From contig CAKJVC010000103.1 in assembly GCA_918026815.1 (NCBI GenBank), positions 48,825-112,824 on the forward strand: a stretch of 64,000 nucleotides of DNA, written 5' to 3'. The number at the start of each line of letters is the position of its first letter. Within the stretch, counting starts at the first letter, position 1. Made by a program: the position numbers and the translations under genes. Below are positions 12,277-23,799 of the stretch, one piece after another. Below the pieces are notes generated by a model that was given only the letters and a program-made list of their open reading frames with translations, made no database searches and was not told the DNA's origin. This DNA is from Chalara sp. BL73 (taxonomy: Eukaryota; Ascomycota; Leotiomycetes; Helotiales).

Positions 12277-15200
12277 CGGATTAGCTGCATCGTGCAGTCA
12301 ATTCTCAGTTCTGAGCCATTGTGATCTACCTTGAACGATGGTGCCGAACTCACAAAGGAGAGTCTACTTAAGATCGAAGAGAGACCCAGATGTAATATAG
12401 CTAGACCATGATGGACTAAGACTTGCGAGCTTGAGCAGGCATTAGCAATCCTCCAACCGATAACGAGATCATATAAAGACCAGAACTAAAATGTACGGTG
12501 CACAAGCCTATGCTCCATATATTATGTAGATTGGTACAAAGCTGCATAAATAATCGCGTCTATGCTACGCGACTCTGACATGGGTATAGATTTGGAAGTA
12601 TCCTACGTCTTGATTTTCACGCATTTAGTCCGGGCTTATATTGACCCGACTCTTGCGTTCAACTTGGAGTTAAACATACGAACTTATGAATTCTTTTCTT
12701 CAAGATGATATTCACTGCCCTTCTCTTCATGAATAGCACTTCGATTTGAACATGGTACTGATGCTTATCAATAATTGGTAGTGATACCACACTAGTGGTG
12801 CTCGAGACCCACCTGTGACCAGAAATTTTCTTTTGCCCTATGGTGCACGGGTGCCTGAGGCATTCAAACTAGCCCACCGAAAAAGTATAAAGTTGAGGCT
12901 CGTTCCTTTTTTTTTTGAATCTTCACGACAATACTGTTCGTCTTCCCACCCCCTATACTTATCCACCACAATTGCTAATGCTGTGCCGCAGTCTAAGAAT
13001 CATTTCTTTAGTAAACGTCCTCTTCTGAGCTTCTCAAAAAAGCTATAGACCTCAACCACGTTGATGAGCCGATCCTCGTTGCACAAGAGTGAGGCCATTT
13101 GCTCTCGCACTGTCTGCAAAGATGGCGGTCCTCCGGGGCTGTATAGGGAGTGGCGGTGATCTTGTCCCTTCTATTCGCCGGCTTCGGTCGCGGTGGGAGG
13201 GTGTGTGACGATGGATGTCTGAGTGGCATACCTTTTTTTTTCATTGTGTGCTCTGCTGGCAGGGTCGCGAAGAAGGATACAAGGGAGATCGGAACATGCT
13301 TAGAAAAATGCAATGCCTACTACCTGGTGCGTAAGGACGTCCCTGACAACACTTGTTACTATTGTGTCTCGCTCGCATGAAGACAACGCTGATGTCACAT
13401 CTCCGCCAACAATTGTCATGGTTGCTCTTCTGTCCTTGTGCCACTTTTGAGGCTCTCCAGCTCTCTTATGTTCTACCTGTTTTCAATAGTGCACCAGTCG
13501 TAGTGCGCGACAGTCCCCATCCCAGAGCACTAGGCTCTCTCCCACCACAGCAATTCTTTATACCAGATCATTGTAGGACTCGGGCTAGGCTCTAAGTAGA
13601 GGACGATACCGAACAACAACGCAAATACATGCAACTTCACTGCGGTATTGCCACTGGAAATTTGCTACGAAGGATTCAATATGACTGTATCAATTCAATG
13701 CGTTCAATCAGCTGGCGCCAATCTTCCCGTGCTGTCATCGCTCCGTGTTGATAAGATACTATGCAGAAGAATTTAACATGTTTTGACTATTACGCTGAAC
13801 GTCACGTTGTAGGATTTTTGAGATGGGGGCCATAAAGCGTACTATGGTAGGAGAGGCATAAGGGCAATATTGGGCAGGGCTTAGGAGCTTTGTTTCTAAT
13901 ATGATATCAACCCCTGCATACTGTTGGGCAGATGCTCACACAATCTCCATGTATGATCCTTCGTGTTTCTGCTCGTGGTTGCGCTAAGAAGTGCATTGAC
14001 GTACCCCAGGCTACGTATTCTACCCATGGTGCTCACTTTCACTCACCGAGATCCTTCGCACGATTGAAACTTTTAACACCACTGGCCGGCCCACTAGCTT
14101 ATGATTACGTACCTTACCGAAAGCTTTGGCTCCCCTTCAGTCGCCTTAAGAAGAACCAGAGGGGAAAGGAATTGCCGCGACAGACGCGTTGTGGTCGGTG
14201 CTTCAGCTTGTTTTCCCATGATCTTGGCATCAATGAGGCTATCACCAACATGCTCAGGCTTCAGGATTGCAAGTAGTACGTGTTTATAACAACTGATTGC
14301 CACATCCATACCCTCCATGGCTTCAGGCACGCATCGCTATAATTCATAGAATTACCCAAGTGAAGCAACGCGCAGATTGTTGCATTGTATGCTTGCATTC
14401 AAGGAGGCGCAACAAAGAAGCCATGAGGACGCCTCAATTCTTGACCCCTTACGTCCTCCCCAATTCTCACGTCAGAACAGGATTAGATGATATCTGGCGT
14501 TACACATCCTTATCTAAGGCGTTTTACGCATACCAGCAGGCCGTGTTGATCGAATTTCTCCTGGTTTTTTGAGACTTGATCCCTGCGATAAGCGATCTAC
14601 CAGCCACTGTGGCTGTGTGCCAGGCTGAATATAGGACCCCTCACCCACATCCTCTACAAGAGCTTTGGGCATCGTCACCCTCTCTTTACGCGCTCTTGGG
14701 CTTGATTCGGTAGACCAGTGACTCTAGGTTCAAGCGGCCTAGAATAAGCTTAATCTTCCTTCTAGGAAGTTCGAGCTCATTATTGGCTTCCAGCATTTAA
14801 ATTTTGCTTTATTGGAATTTAGGGACGAGGAGATTGGATACTGATATCTTGGGTTGGAGCGAGCCCTTGCAGAGCTGAGAATGATGCTTGTACTTTGGCT
14901 TGCTCGGGCTTAGAAATCCAGGAATGGTGAAGAAGTCTGCAAGTTACTCAGATTGCGACATACTCTAGTCCTTGTCTCTTTATTGAGCAATTGTAGTTTG
15001 TGTCAGCCCCTTCCTTGCACATCGCTTCTGATGAGTCGCCACTGTTGGATTGGATTAAGATCTGTGAAGCTTTAGTTGTAGTCCTTTATCATGTAGGGAA
15101 ACATAGCCTTGTCCACACCGAAAATCATTTTAGGCATGACCACTACCACATACGTTCCAATGTTGCACGAGGCCCTCATAAGCCTTGTGCATCTACCACT

Positions 15201-15280
15201 TAAAGACGATGTGTCCGCCCTATTCGCTGATTGATCTCCTCTCCTGACATCATCTCTGATACGCAGAACATTTGTCAGTA
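12277..15280. other. 3-kb gene-poor stretch
   Basis: No frame here has a recognisable domain, and none combines length, start context and splice signals. Several 60-115-codon frames on both strands overlap each other, as chance frames do. No terminal repeats, transposase or reverse-transcriptase motifs were seen. It could hold decayed repeats or non-coding transcripts. Confidence 0.4.
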
Positions 15281-15290
15281 GAATATCTGA

Positions 15291-15312
15291 GCCTTATAAA
15301 GCCTTATAAATA
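15291..15312 (+). promoter_or_regulatory. Direct repeat GCCTTATAAA with TATA box
   Basis: The 10-mer GCCTTATAAA occurs twice in direct succession (15291-15300 and 15301-15310), the second running into TATATC. The TATA-like core lies about 80-90 bases upstream of the ATG at 15394, a plausible core promoter for the coiled-coil gene. Confidence 0.4.
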
Positions 15313-15393
15313 TATCAGAATTTCTAGTGTACTAGTCGTCTGGTCTCGACATAAGACCAGAGCGCACCCATCATAGGGAACTCATTATCGCCT

Positions 15394-15921
15394 ATGCAAC
15401 GTCGTCGTACTGTGTACGTCGAGCAAAACAGGAGTGGAAACCCACAGTTCGTCCGTCGATCGTCTGTCCGCATGTCAACATATGATCAGCTTCGCGATGC
15501 TGAGAATCAGATCGTCGTTCTCGAGGCTGAAATCGAGAGCCTGACACGGCGTTTGAGTCGAGCGGAAGCTGATGCATACAATATCGATAATCGTTACCAA
15601 GCCCTCCTTGACGACCACGCACAATGCCGCAATCTCAGAAACCAGCTTCACGATAAAGTCGGTGATCTAAACCGTCTCACGAGGAAGCTTGAAGATGAGA
15701 GACTCAGGAACGACAGGCTGAAAGATGAGAATCGAGCTCTACGACTAGCTAGTGCAGGAGCGGAAAACTATCGGCAGAGACTGGACGACAAAATCAGTGA
15801 GGTTTTGGCCATGGAGCGAGCACTAAAGCAACGAGACGACCTGATCAGAGACAGAGATCAAACCATCAGCAACATGAGAGGGTATCTTAGCCAACTTGGA
15901 TATACATATAGGGAGATATGA
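15394..15921 (+). CDS. Small coiled-coil protein, unknown function
   Basis: A single exon of 175 residues. After a basic N-terminus (MQRRRTVYVEQNRSG) almost the whole protein is predicted coiled coil with heptad spacing of Leu/Ile/Val and abundant Arg/Glu/Asp, for example AENQIVVLEAEIESLTRRL and KVGDLNRLTRKLEDERL. It ends with GYLSQLGYTYREI. There is no signal peptide or membrane segment. A TATA-like element lies about 85 bp upstream. I recognise no named family. The neighbouring gene at 17118 also has a central coiled coil but is otherwise different (low-complexity flanks), so the two need not be paralogues. Confidence 0.6.
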   Translation: MQRRRTVYVEQNRSGNPQFVRRSSVRMSTYDQLRDAENQIVVLEAEIESLTRRLSRAEADAYNIDNRYQALLDDHAQCRNLRNQLHDKVGDLNRLTRKLEDERLRNDRLKDENRALRLASAGAENYRQRLDDKISEVLAMERALKQRDDLIRDRDQTISNMRGYLSQLGYTYREI

Positions 15922-16592
15922 TCTTGCTTTGTTGTGGAGAGAACTGGAACTACTCATTTTGTACACGACACTTCAGCACTAGGCTTGGGATAAATGTTGT
16001 GGAGTTCTTGCTGGTATGTCTCTTTACTATCAAAACACTGGACTTTCGCTAATACTTCTTAAGATTTCCATTTCCATCCTTAACACTCATCAAGAATGTG
16101 TGGCCTCGACTATATTACTCGACTTCGAGTTTAGATGAACCGAGCCGGCCTCGCTCCGGAGACCTCCCCGACATGAAAGCTGCCACACCACAAGGCAAAT
16201 CAGGACGGCTCACCAGGTTGGCATGTAGGCAACTTCGAGCCAATTAGGCAACGTCGCTCCCGGACATCCAGCATTTTCGAGTTTACATGAACATTAAGGA
16301 CGCAAATAGATATAAAAAGGATAAATGTATATTCATCAGCCCTCAGAGGCAGCTTAGATCTCCATGGGAAGTAGGTAGTTGAAATAGAAGTTGGTTATCT
16401 GGTCTCGTGATACAAGGCACGTGAACTGCTTGCCTATCGGCAATGCACAACTTGCATAAAGATAATGCCAACTCATCATGACTTGCTGGAAATGACGGGC
16501 ATGTAGTGCAAACCAATAGGCAGCGACACGGCTTCTGCCCAATACACTGTTGAAAATCGTGAAGCAGAGGCTCTGCAAGGCGGACTGTTATT
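15922..16592. other. Spacer, no supported gene
   Basis: About 670 bases between the coiled-coil gene and a doubtful minus-strand exon. Two overlapping minus-strand frames (16343-16609) have no recognisable features and are left out. Confidence 0.4.
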
Positions 16593-16862
16593 TTACGGCT
16601 GCGCCGCATTGAAGCGCATTTTCAAGGCAGCCTGGCTGTGCGATTCCGCAAAGGCAGACTCAGAGCCACCTTTTCCTACTCCACCCAATAGAATCGTGCG
16701 TGCAGTCAGAACACGACTAGGGATTGGGCCATCGATGACTCTTTTCATGAAACTTCTAGCATCCCGTGGTGTGCGAAAGACAATCGGCTTGGCGATACTC
16801 GGTGTGTGTTCTGGGAAACGAGCGCCATAATTCAGGTGACGGCGTGCGGTATGGAGGGGGTT
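16593..16862 (-). CDS. Possible terminal exon of an unrecognised minus-strand gene
   Basis: A 90-codon open frame runs from a possible acceptor (AG just right of 16862) to a TAA at 16593-16595. Its translation looks protein-like (PIVFRTPRDARSFMKRVI, then a Gly-rich stretch) and has no Met near its beginning, so it would have to be a 3' exon. I could not find the upstream exon with confidence and recognise no family. Chance openness is a real alternative. Confidence 0.2.
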   Translation of the reverse strand, partial: NPLHTARRHLNYGARFPEHTPSIAKPIVFRTPRDARSFMKRVIDGPIPSRVLTARTILLGGVGKGGSESAFAESHSQAALKMRFNAAQP

Positions 16863-17117
16863 CTACCTGTCCGTAGATATCTAAGAAGAGGGTGTAAGGC
16901 AGCCATACCATCATCAAGAAATGTTTTTTTTCTCATAAAGATGACAGAGGCCTCTTCATTACTTTATACACGTCCATACTTTTCAGCCTTCATAACCTGC
17001 AGCTGCTCAATGCCCAATCCTGTAACCTGACCGCTCTTACGGCTCAGCTATTGGTTACCTCACCGCTTCAGTCACTGGACAGCAGATACCCACTTGGCCG
17101 AGTAGCAGCCTGTCATT

Positions 17118-18041
17118 ATGATGTCTTCGTCAAAGAAGAAGGTCCACTATGAGCGTGGCACCAAAGGAGGTAAATCTTCACAGGGTCACCGAAGCACTGG
17201 GAGCAGAGACTCGGGTGTTGGTAGTAGTTCCGCGAGTGATAGAGCGTCATTAGGGACATCGCCCGACAATGATTCCGCCTTCAGCTATGAGCAAACGCAA
17301 GATCAGCGCCAGAGCCTCCGTGCTCTCAGAGAAGCACTTGATGCCGCCAACGAGGAAGTCAGACGGCTTCAGCTCGCCAATGGTGAGATAAGCAAGCTTC
17401 TGAAAGACAGTCACAAGGAAAACAGAACATTAAAGGGGGAGAAGAAGGAGCTGTTGGAGAAACTACAATACTTCGAAGACGTCGAGGCGGAGAAACAAGC
17501 TCGTCGAGTATCAACTAGTGCCACTATCTCATCCAGCAAGAGGACCGAGCGCCGCACTACCCCGCCCAAGAAAGAGTCAAGAGAATCTGCTCCAAGACAC
17601 AGGGAATACGAGAGCTCAGAGGGAAGCGACCGACGTTCAAGCTGGCGGGAGCAGCCGGTCCCGTTGTATGACGACAAGCCAAAATACTCCGAGCTCTTAC
17701 CTACCGCACCACAGCCCCCGCCAAATAGTGAACAAAACCCATTCGCCCCGAACCCGGCCGCTGCCCAGCGTCCCTACCCACATGCGCGGCGTGGATCCGT
17801 GTCGTATCCTCCGAGTGTTACCTCGATGGAGACACCCATTTCGCCCACTGGCCAGCTTCCGTTTGCGTCAATGCGTAGAGGCTCCGTCTCTTATCCTCCA
17901 AGTGCTGTATCAACATATCCTGTCGGTCCTGTCACATATGCGACAGCACCTCTGAGCTACACTGCGACCGCTGCTGTACCGTCCAAGAGATCTGGGGATC
18001 GCTTCCCGAACGATGGGAAGTATCATCCCTATCCTATATGA
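17118..18041 (+). CDS. Low-complexity protein with central coiled coil, unknown function
   Basis: A single exon of 307 residues, starting at the first of two adjacent ATGs. Residues 1-60 are Ser/Gly/Lys-rich. Residues 62-118 form a coiled coil (RQSLRALREALDAANEEV, then KENRTLKGEKKELLEKLQ). Residues 125-200 are Arg/Ser/Glu-rich. The C-terminal 110 residues are Pro/Ser/Tyr-rich and contain an exact 10-residue repeat, RRGSVSYPPS, twice, each followed by a Ser/Thr-rich linker. RRGS is a good protein kinase A-type phosphosite context, so the repeats may be regulated. No membrane segment or signal peptide. The architecture suggests a scaffold, but that is inference. Confidence 0.65.
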   Translation: MMSSSKKKVHYERGTKGGKSSQGHRSTGSRDSGVGSSSASDRASLGTSPDNDSAFSYEQTQDQRQSLRALREALDAANEEVRRLQLANGEISKLLKDSHKENRTLKGEKKELLEKLQYFEDVEAEKQARRVSTSATISSSKRTERRTTPPKKESRESAPRHREYESSEGSDRRSSWREQPVPLYDDKPKYSELLPTAPQPPPNSEQNPFAPNPAAAQRPYPHARRGSVSYPPSVTSMETPISPTGQLPFASMRRGSVSYPPSAVSTYPVGPVTYATAPLSYTATAAVPSKRSGDRFPNDGKYHPYPI

Positions 18042-19068
18042 CGACTGAGCCGCACATATTGAACATTTTATCGTATTGTATATAATCATACACAACCTCG
18101 CTGTCTTGTATATACTCTCATGTTTAGACACGACCATCTCGCTTGACGCTGGCGCTCAGAAGGATCAGGAGCTTCTCGAGGTATAGATCAACATGGACCA
18201 AGACCTTGTTCCAAAACATTGGCAGCAGCTAGAAGGCTTTTAAGATTTATGGAGAGGAAAGGGGTTCCGAAATGAGATCACCTGAGATGCATTTGTATGG
18301 TATGGGCCTTCCATCTCAGCCTTGGCTCGCATGTACTAACGCAAATGTAGAGTCGAGTAACTATGTATTTAGTGTATTGAGGCATCTTGTCCATGCAAAA
18401 TTGTCACTAGGCACCTCAATGTGGCCAGTAAGGGCCATCAACTGTGGAAAGATAGTTGGAACCGGTAAAGACTATCGCAATGTAAATTTAAAAGTTATTG
18501 TATCTAGTCAACGTAGTCGTGCGATTAAATGTAGCTATCTGCCATCCTTGAAATTTACTTGAATGTATTTTCGACATATAGTCTTTCTCTAGTCCTTGAC
18601 TTACTATTCAATGACCAACGTATTCAAAGCATTAGTCTTGCAAGTTTAGTCGATTGTGATGGACAGTCTGGTTGATGTTGTCTGCCATACTAAACTTCAA
18701 ACTTTCAAATTTAACTTCCAGGGGCTCAAGACAGACTACTGTCTTTAACTTCATCCCACATTTTGATAGCTCGAATCTAATAGACTAGTCTTCACTGTGA
18801 AATGCTAAAATCGTCCATCGCCATCAAATAACACATGGTTCTCCCTGGATATGGAAATCTGGACTGGCATGTTGCTCGAGATCAAGGCTCACAATGAGCA
18901 TATAAACTCTAAGCAAAGTACCTAGCGTGATCATAACCAGTGACAATATTTGTATATCAGTCATGTAAATTTATTGCCATGTTGCGATTGAAGCTCGCAA
19001 GTCATAAGACTCGAGGATGTGTTCTGGTGTAATGTAAAGCACAGCCGTTGACTACTTCGAATGCCATT
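18042..19068. other. Spacer between convergent genes
   Basis: About 1 kb of AT-rich DNA between the coiled-coil gene and the 3' end of UPF3. Nothing coding is supported, and it presumably holds both 3' ends. Confidence 0.45.
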
Positions 19069-20956
19069 TCACTTCGCGGCTGGCCCAGTCGGTGCTGATA
19101 CAGGGAAGTCGGCAGACGAAGAACCGCCTCTCATTCCGCCTCTACCACCACGCCGTCCAACATTGCCTCCCCGACCACCCCCTCGACCGCCTCGAGCGGC
19201 TGGAGGCTGGTGTTGAGGCTTTTTCTCCACCTTCCGTTGCATTACCTGAACAGTACCGCGAGCTACCGTAATAGGATTGGCTGCCATTGCCTTTCTGAGA
19301 CTATCAGCTTCAACAAAATTGGCGTATGCGAACCCCTTTCTCTTATCTATCTCTACCATGGACACAGCACCAAAAGCCTCGAGAGCTTGCTTCAAGAGCT
19401 CTTCGGTTACGCCTTGTGAAGGATTTGCGTGCTTGACAAATGCTTGTGTAGCACCTTCAGATGGCGTAACTGAAGGTGTTTTGCGGGGAGGAGCTGGTGT
19501 TGTCTGAGTAGATTGAGAGGTTGGTGTGGTTGGAGTTCCTGGAGTCGCTGGTGTAGGTTGCGATGCATCAGGCTTTTTTAGTAAAACCACCGGAGCCTGA
19601 GGACTTGCAGTCGACGAACTAGCCGTAGCAGCCTTGCCAGTCTCTACGGCTGGTCCCCTACCCTTACGTTGACGACCAGCACCTTGTAGTGTTGCGCCCG
19701 CTTTAGGAGCAGTAGGGATTTTGCTTTCGGCCGGGGAGGCAGGTGTATCTGGACCTGTGTCGTTCACAATGGCGCCTTTCTGAGTTGTAGGCTCACGCCT
19801 CTGTCGGCCCGAGCCGGAGATGATGCCTAGGTCTCGTTGCAGCATGCGTACCTGGCCAGGAGTAGCTGCTCCTCTTTGACTAGCTGGTGTTTTTGTAGCT
19901 GGGATCTTCGGCGGCGCTCCTTCGCTTGGGGTCTCGCTCACCTTGTCACTCGACTTCGATGACGAATTAGACGCGGCTTTTGCTGCCGCTTCTCTATTGA
20001 GTATTTTGATGGTTTGCTTGGTCGCTCTTTCAACAGCTCTGTCCGACTTAACATCCTTCCCTTTCTTCCTTCCATCCTCGGAGACTCCTGCACCGGACGC
20101 CTCCTTCGCTGCCTTTGCCTTGATTAGCAAAGCTTCTTGCTTTCGTGCTGCCTTGGCTGCGGCAATCTTGGCAGTTTTCTTGTCTCTGATGAATTCTATC
20201 AACGGCGTCGATGTAACCTTTTCGGGTTTAAGAGCTCCAGCACCTAGAACAGTTTCTCCAATGACTTCTTTAGGAGTAGCCGGGTTCGTCATCTCCTCCA
20301 AGAAACTTTGGTAGTCAGGATCTTGATCAATAGTCCCAGCACGTTGGTCTACACGATGCCGTAGCCCAGGAATCCTAGCATATAGCGCATGCTCAACGAC
20401 AGGTGGTCCGACAAGGCAAGGATTTGTGAAAGTGTTCTCAGCATCTTCGAAGGTTGATTGTGCGACTTTTTCAGCAAGGCTAATCAGATTCTCTTGACTA
20501 GTCATGTGGAAATATGCACGAGAAGGCTTAGAGGGTTTTGATGGACTGCGAATGCATCAATGAAAGGAGCACATAACTTCCAGACAGCATACCTACTCCT
20601 TGGAATCTTTACCCGGTTTGTACTGAAACCAATCTACCTTTCCTTGACCAAATCTCCAGTCCTCTCCAATTATTGCTGTGAACTCATTTTGCGTTAGACC
20701 GGGTGGAAGCCTTCGTACAATGACCTTCAACTTCTGCGACGGTGGCTTGATCGCGGCTGTATACAATTATGGTCAGCAATGATGCAATGTCGCAAACAGC
20801 AGTAAAGTAGCTAAGGGTCCGACTCAGGTGGAATGTAGGCTTTCGTAACATACCTGCTCGAGGGGCCGCACTAGCAGTCTGCGAGGCCGTGACAGGAAGC
20901 AAGCCATTAGATGTTGAAGCAGAGCCTTTACTAGGAGCATCATTGATGGCCACCAT
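19069..20956 (-). CDS. upf3: UPF3, nonsense-mediated mRNA decay factor
   Basis: Three exons, 20854-20956, 20597-20756 and 19069-20545, join in phase and give 579 residues. Exon 2 begins the Smg4/UPF3 domain with LKVIVRRLPPGLTQNEF and exon 3 continues with PSRAYFHMTSQENL, then GPPVVEHALYARIPG and GTIDQDPDYQSFLEEM. These are signatures of UPF3, the RNP-like domain that binds UPF2 and links the exon-junction or terminating-ribosome complex to UPF1. A Lys/Ala-rich helical stretch and Pro/Thr-rich linkers follow. Near the C-terminus is a second RRM-like segment (about residues 450-520, with KGFAYANFVEADSL resembling RNP1), and the end is an RGG box (about residues 530-560). The start was taken at the Met in MVAINDAPS (20956); an in-frame upstream Met at 21010 is possible. 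It is divergent from the PP6-type phosphatase. Confidence 0.9.
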
Positions 20957-21342
20957 GATGATAGAAGTTGGCGAGTGTGAAGCAAATATGAAGTTAAATA
21001 GGACAGACAAATTTCTGAAAGGTAATTTGTAGACACGTTAAAGGGATCTGGAGCCAAGTCAGAATAACAATTTACAACTTGAACAGCAGCAGGGGAGACA
21101 TACAAGAGGCTGAGGTCTTGTTGTGTGATGGTAAGATTTGCGCCTTCCTTTTCACCTTAGCAGCAAGCAGCACCGAGCCTGTAGGCCATGTAAGAACACG
21201 CAAGCTGTTTTCAACTGATATCCAAGCTCACCTTCGGTCAAATGTATTGCATGCTAATCATTTCTTCCGCACAATCGTACTACCTCAATTCACATTCTTA
21301 TCGTCTGTTATCGGGTCTTGGCACCGCTTAAACTCTGGAATC
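20957..21342. promoter_or_regulatory. Shared divergent promoter, UPF3 / PP6 phosphatase
   Basis: 386 bases separate the start codons of the minus-strand UPF3 gene and the plus-strand phosphatase gene, so their promoters overlap. I found no clear TATA box in this stretch. Confidence 0.45.
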
Positions 21343-23799
21343 ATGGATGATGCGGCCGCACTCCGCATTGGTCAAGACCACCGTAGACTGGAGGATTTGA
21401 TTCTGGGACAGAGCGTCAACGACGAGCCACAGGACACTGGTACGAGCTCCATCCCGAAACCTTGCGTATAGAGCGCAAGATATTGCCATTACACCGGCCT
21501 GTGCTGACCTGCGAGGAGCCATCGAGAGCAAGAACGAAGTCGAAGGCTCTACGGAATATCTTTCTGCCTCTAAGAATCACGATTCAACCACCCCGCAGAC
21601 AGCTCTCACAACCAACAAGGTAGATCCAGGCAAAGCTACCAGTAGGCAAATGATAGATGCAATTATCACGAGTAGGAAGGAATGTTAACTTAAAGACAGG
21701 CGACAGTGACGATAGTTTGAACGGGGAAGACCTTGCAGAAGCCCTCAGCCAACTGGACCTTCTAGACGACCTAGTCGACGACGACGAAGTCCTCAGGCAG
21801 CTAGCCCTAATAAATGACCTAGTCGACGACGATCAAGTCACTCTTGAGCACGTTGAGAACGTTAATTCGGACAAATCTGATAAGAACACCGGCACAAACG
21901 AAGGCGTGCCAGGTTTACCACCTCCTCATCCAGCTCTAAATTCCGAGCCAATAGGCCTTCCACCAATACCACGACGTGCATCTTCAGTCTCCTCAACACT
22001 TGCGACGAAGTCGGAGCTTTCAGATCTTCCATCAGCGTCACAAAGATCTCCACTCTCTAGAATTGCTACATTTGCTAATAATACCATACGTCAATTAACG
22101 CATAAACGAAATAGCAAGCAGGTTGTCGCCTCTGAAATACAGACATTCATTGAAGCGCAACCAATGGCTAATAATGGTAAACTCAGATAGCTTTATACCT
22201 GCCCAATTATCCCCAGAAAAGTGCCTTCCAGCACCTTGTTATCTTGCACTGTGCTGACATATCTTTCATTGTATGCAGTACCACAACCCGGCCCGGCTAT
22301 ACTGGGCCCAAATGCAGACCTCCCAGAATGGCTTGATCAAGCAAAGCAATGCAAATATCTACCTGTACGTAGACAACAGTCCAAGTTGAGAACGGACCAT
22401 TCAAATGGCCCATATCTCAACATGTTCCTCCACATTGATTCTTGGTTCCCAAATTTTGGAGAATCTTTATCAAAGTTTCTTTGCTATCGCTTTGAAGAAG
22501 CAGATACTAACTTTTTTCAGGAGGCAGTAATGAAACAGCTTTGTGAAAGGGTCAAAGAATGTTTGATGGAAGGTAAATGGCCACTATCCTATTACATCGT
22601 GTTTTTCTGACTTCCGACCTTCCAGAATCTAACATCCAACCTGTGGCTACACCAGTCACCATCTGTGGTGATATCCATGGTCAATTCTATGACTTGCTGG
22701 AGCTTTTCCGGGTAGCGGGCGGCATGCCAGGCGAGACCAATGTCCAACCACCTACGACCAGGACAACGGTCATAAGTTCTGACGATATCGAGCCACCGAC
22801 CAGAATAACTGATCCTAGCTTGAGAAGCAAAATTCGTAATTCTGACAGTGGCGTTGAGAGTGGCAGTGGCGCAGACGAGGATGAGGACGATGAACCTCGC
22901 GGACGTCCACGGACCGCGGGACACTCAAGTCGGGGTGGCAGTTCTGGTGGCGATTCCGCTATCGGAGTTACAGAAACATCCCGAGGCGGTAATCAGAGTT
23001 TCATCTTCCTTGGTGACTTTGTTGATCGTGGCTACTTTAGCTTGGAAACTTTTACCTTGCTAATGTGCCTGAAAGCGATGTATGTGTAACGCCAGAATTT
23101 CCTGCTGAAGTAGAGAGTTAATATATGCAGGTATCCTGATAAGATTACGCTCGTACGTGGCAATCACGAGTCTCGCCAGATTACCCAGGTATATGGATTT
23201 TACGAAGAGTGTCAAAATAAGTATGGAAATGCTTCAGTTTGGAAGTCCTGCTGCCAGGTTTTTGACTTCCTCGTATTGGCCGCCATTGTCGATGGAGAAA
23301 TTCTTTGCGTTCATGGGGGATTGAGTCCAGAGATTCGTACTGTCGATCAAATCCGTGTTGTTGCTCGCGCACAGGAGATACCCCATGAAGGAGCATTCTG
23401 CGACTTGGTCTGGAGTGACCCAGAGGAAGTTGATACTTGGGCTGTTTCCCCTCGTGGGGCTGGCTGGCTTTTTGGAGACAAGGTCGCAACTGAATTCAAT
23501 CATGTGAATGGACTTAAGCTCATTGCTCGTGCTCATCAACTTGTCAATGAGGGCTATAAGGTATAGAATATTATCCATTTCCTAAGCTCGAACACTGACA
23601 ATACTAGTATCACTTCTCCCAAAAGTCCGTGGTGACCGTCTGGTCTGCACCAAATTACTGCTATCGCTGCGGTAACGTTGCTTCGATCATGAACGTAGAT
23701 GAGAGTAACAATCCCAAGTTCAGCATCTTCACTGCCGTGCCAGAAGACCAGCGTGCTGTTCCTGCTGGTCGTAGGGGTGCCGGTGAATACTTTTTGTAG
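21343..23799 (+). CDS. sitA: Sit4/Ppe1/PP6-type serine/threonine phosphatase catalytic subunit with N-terminal extension
   Basis: Exons: about 21343-21439 or later, then to 21641, 21700-22176, 22279-22364, 22521-22572, 22626-23079, 23131-23560 and 23608-23799. All joins from exon 3 on are in phase. The catalytic core has GDIHGQ, GDFVDRG, RGNHESR, the His in VHGG, RAHQLV and YCYRCGN, i.e. the full set of metal and phosphate ligands of the PPP family. [15 protein letters not shown] and ending GEYFL point to Sit4/PP6 rather than PP2A, PP4 or PPG1. Two oddities are seen: an acidic Ser-rich insertion of about 80 residues (22740-22995) between GGMPGE and the GDFVDRG region, and a long N-terminal extension with two DLVDDD repeats. 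The first exon (ATG 21343) does not join the next frame without a shift near 21440-21475, so the N-terminus is uncertain. PP6 acts with SAPS subunits in cell-cycle and TOR signalling. Confidence 0.85.
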
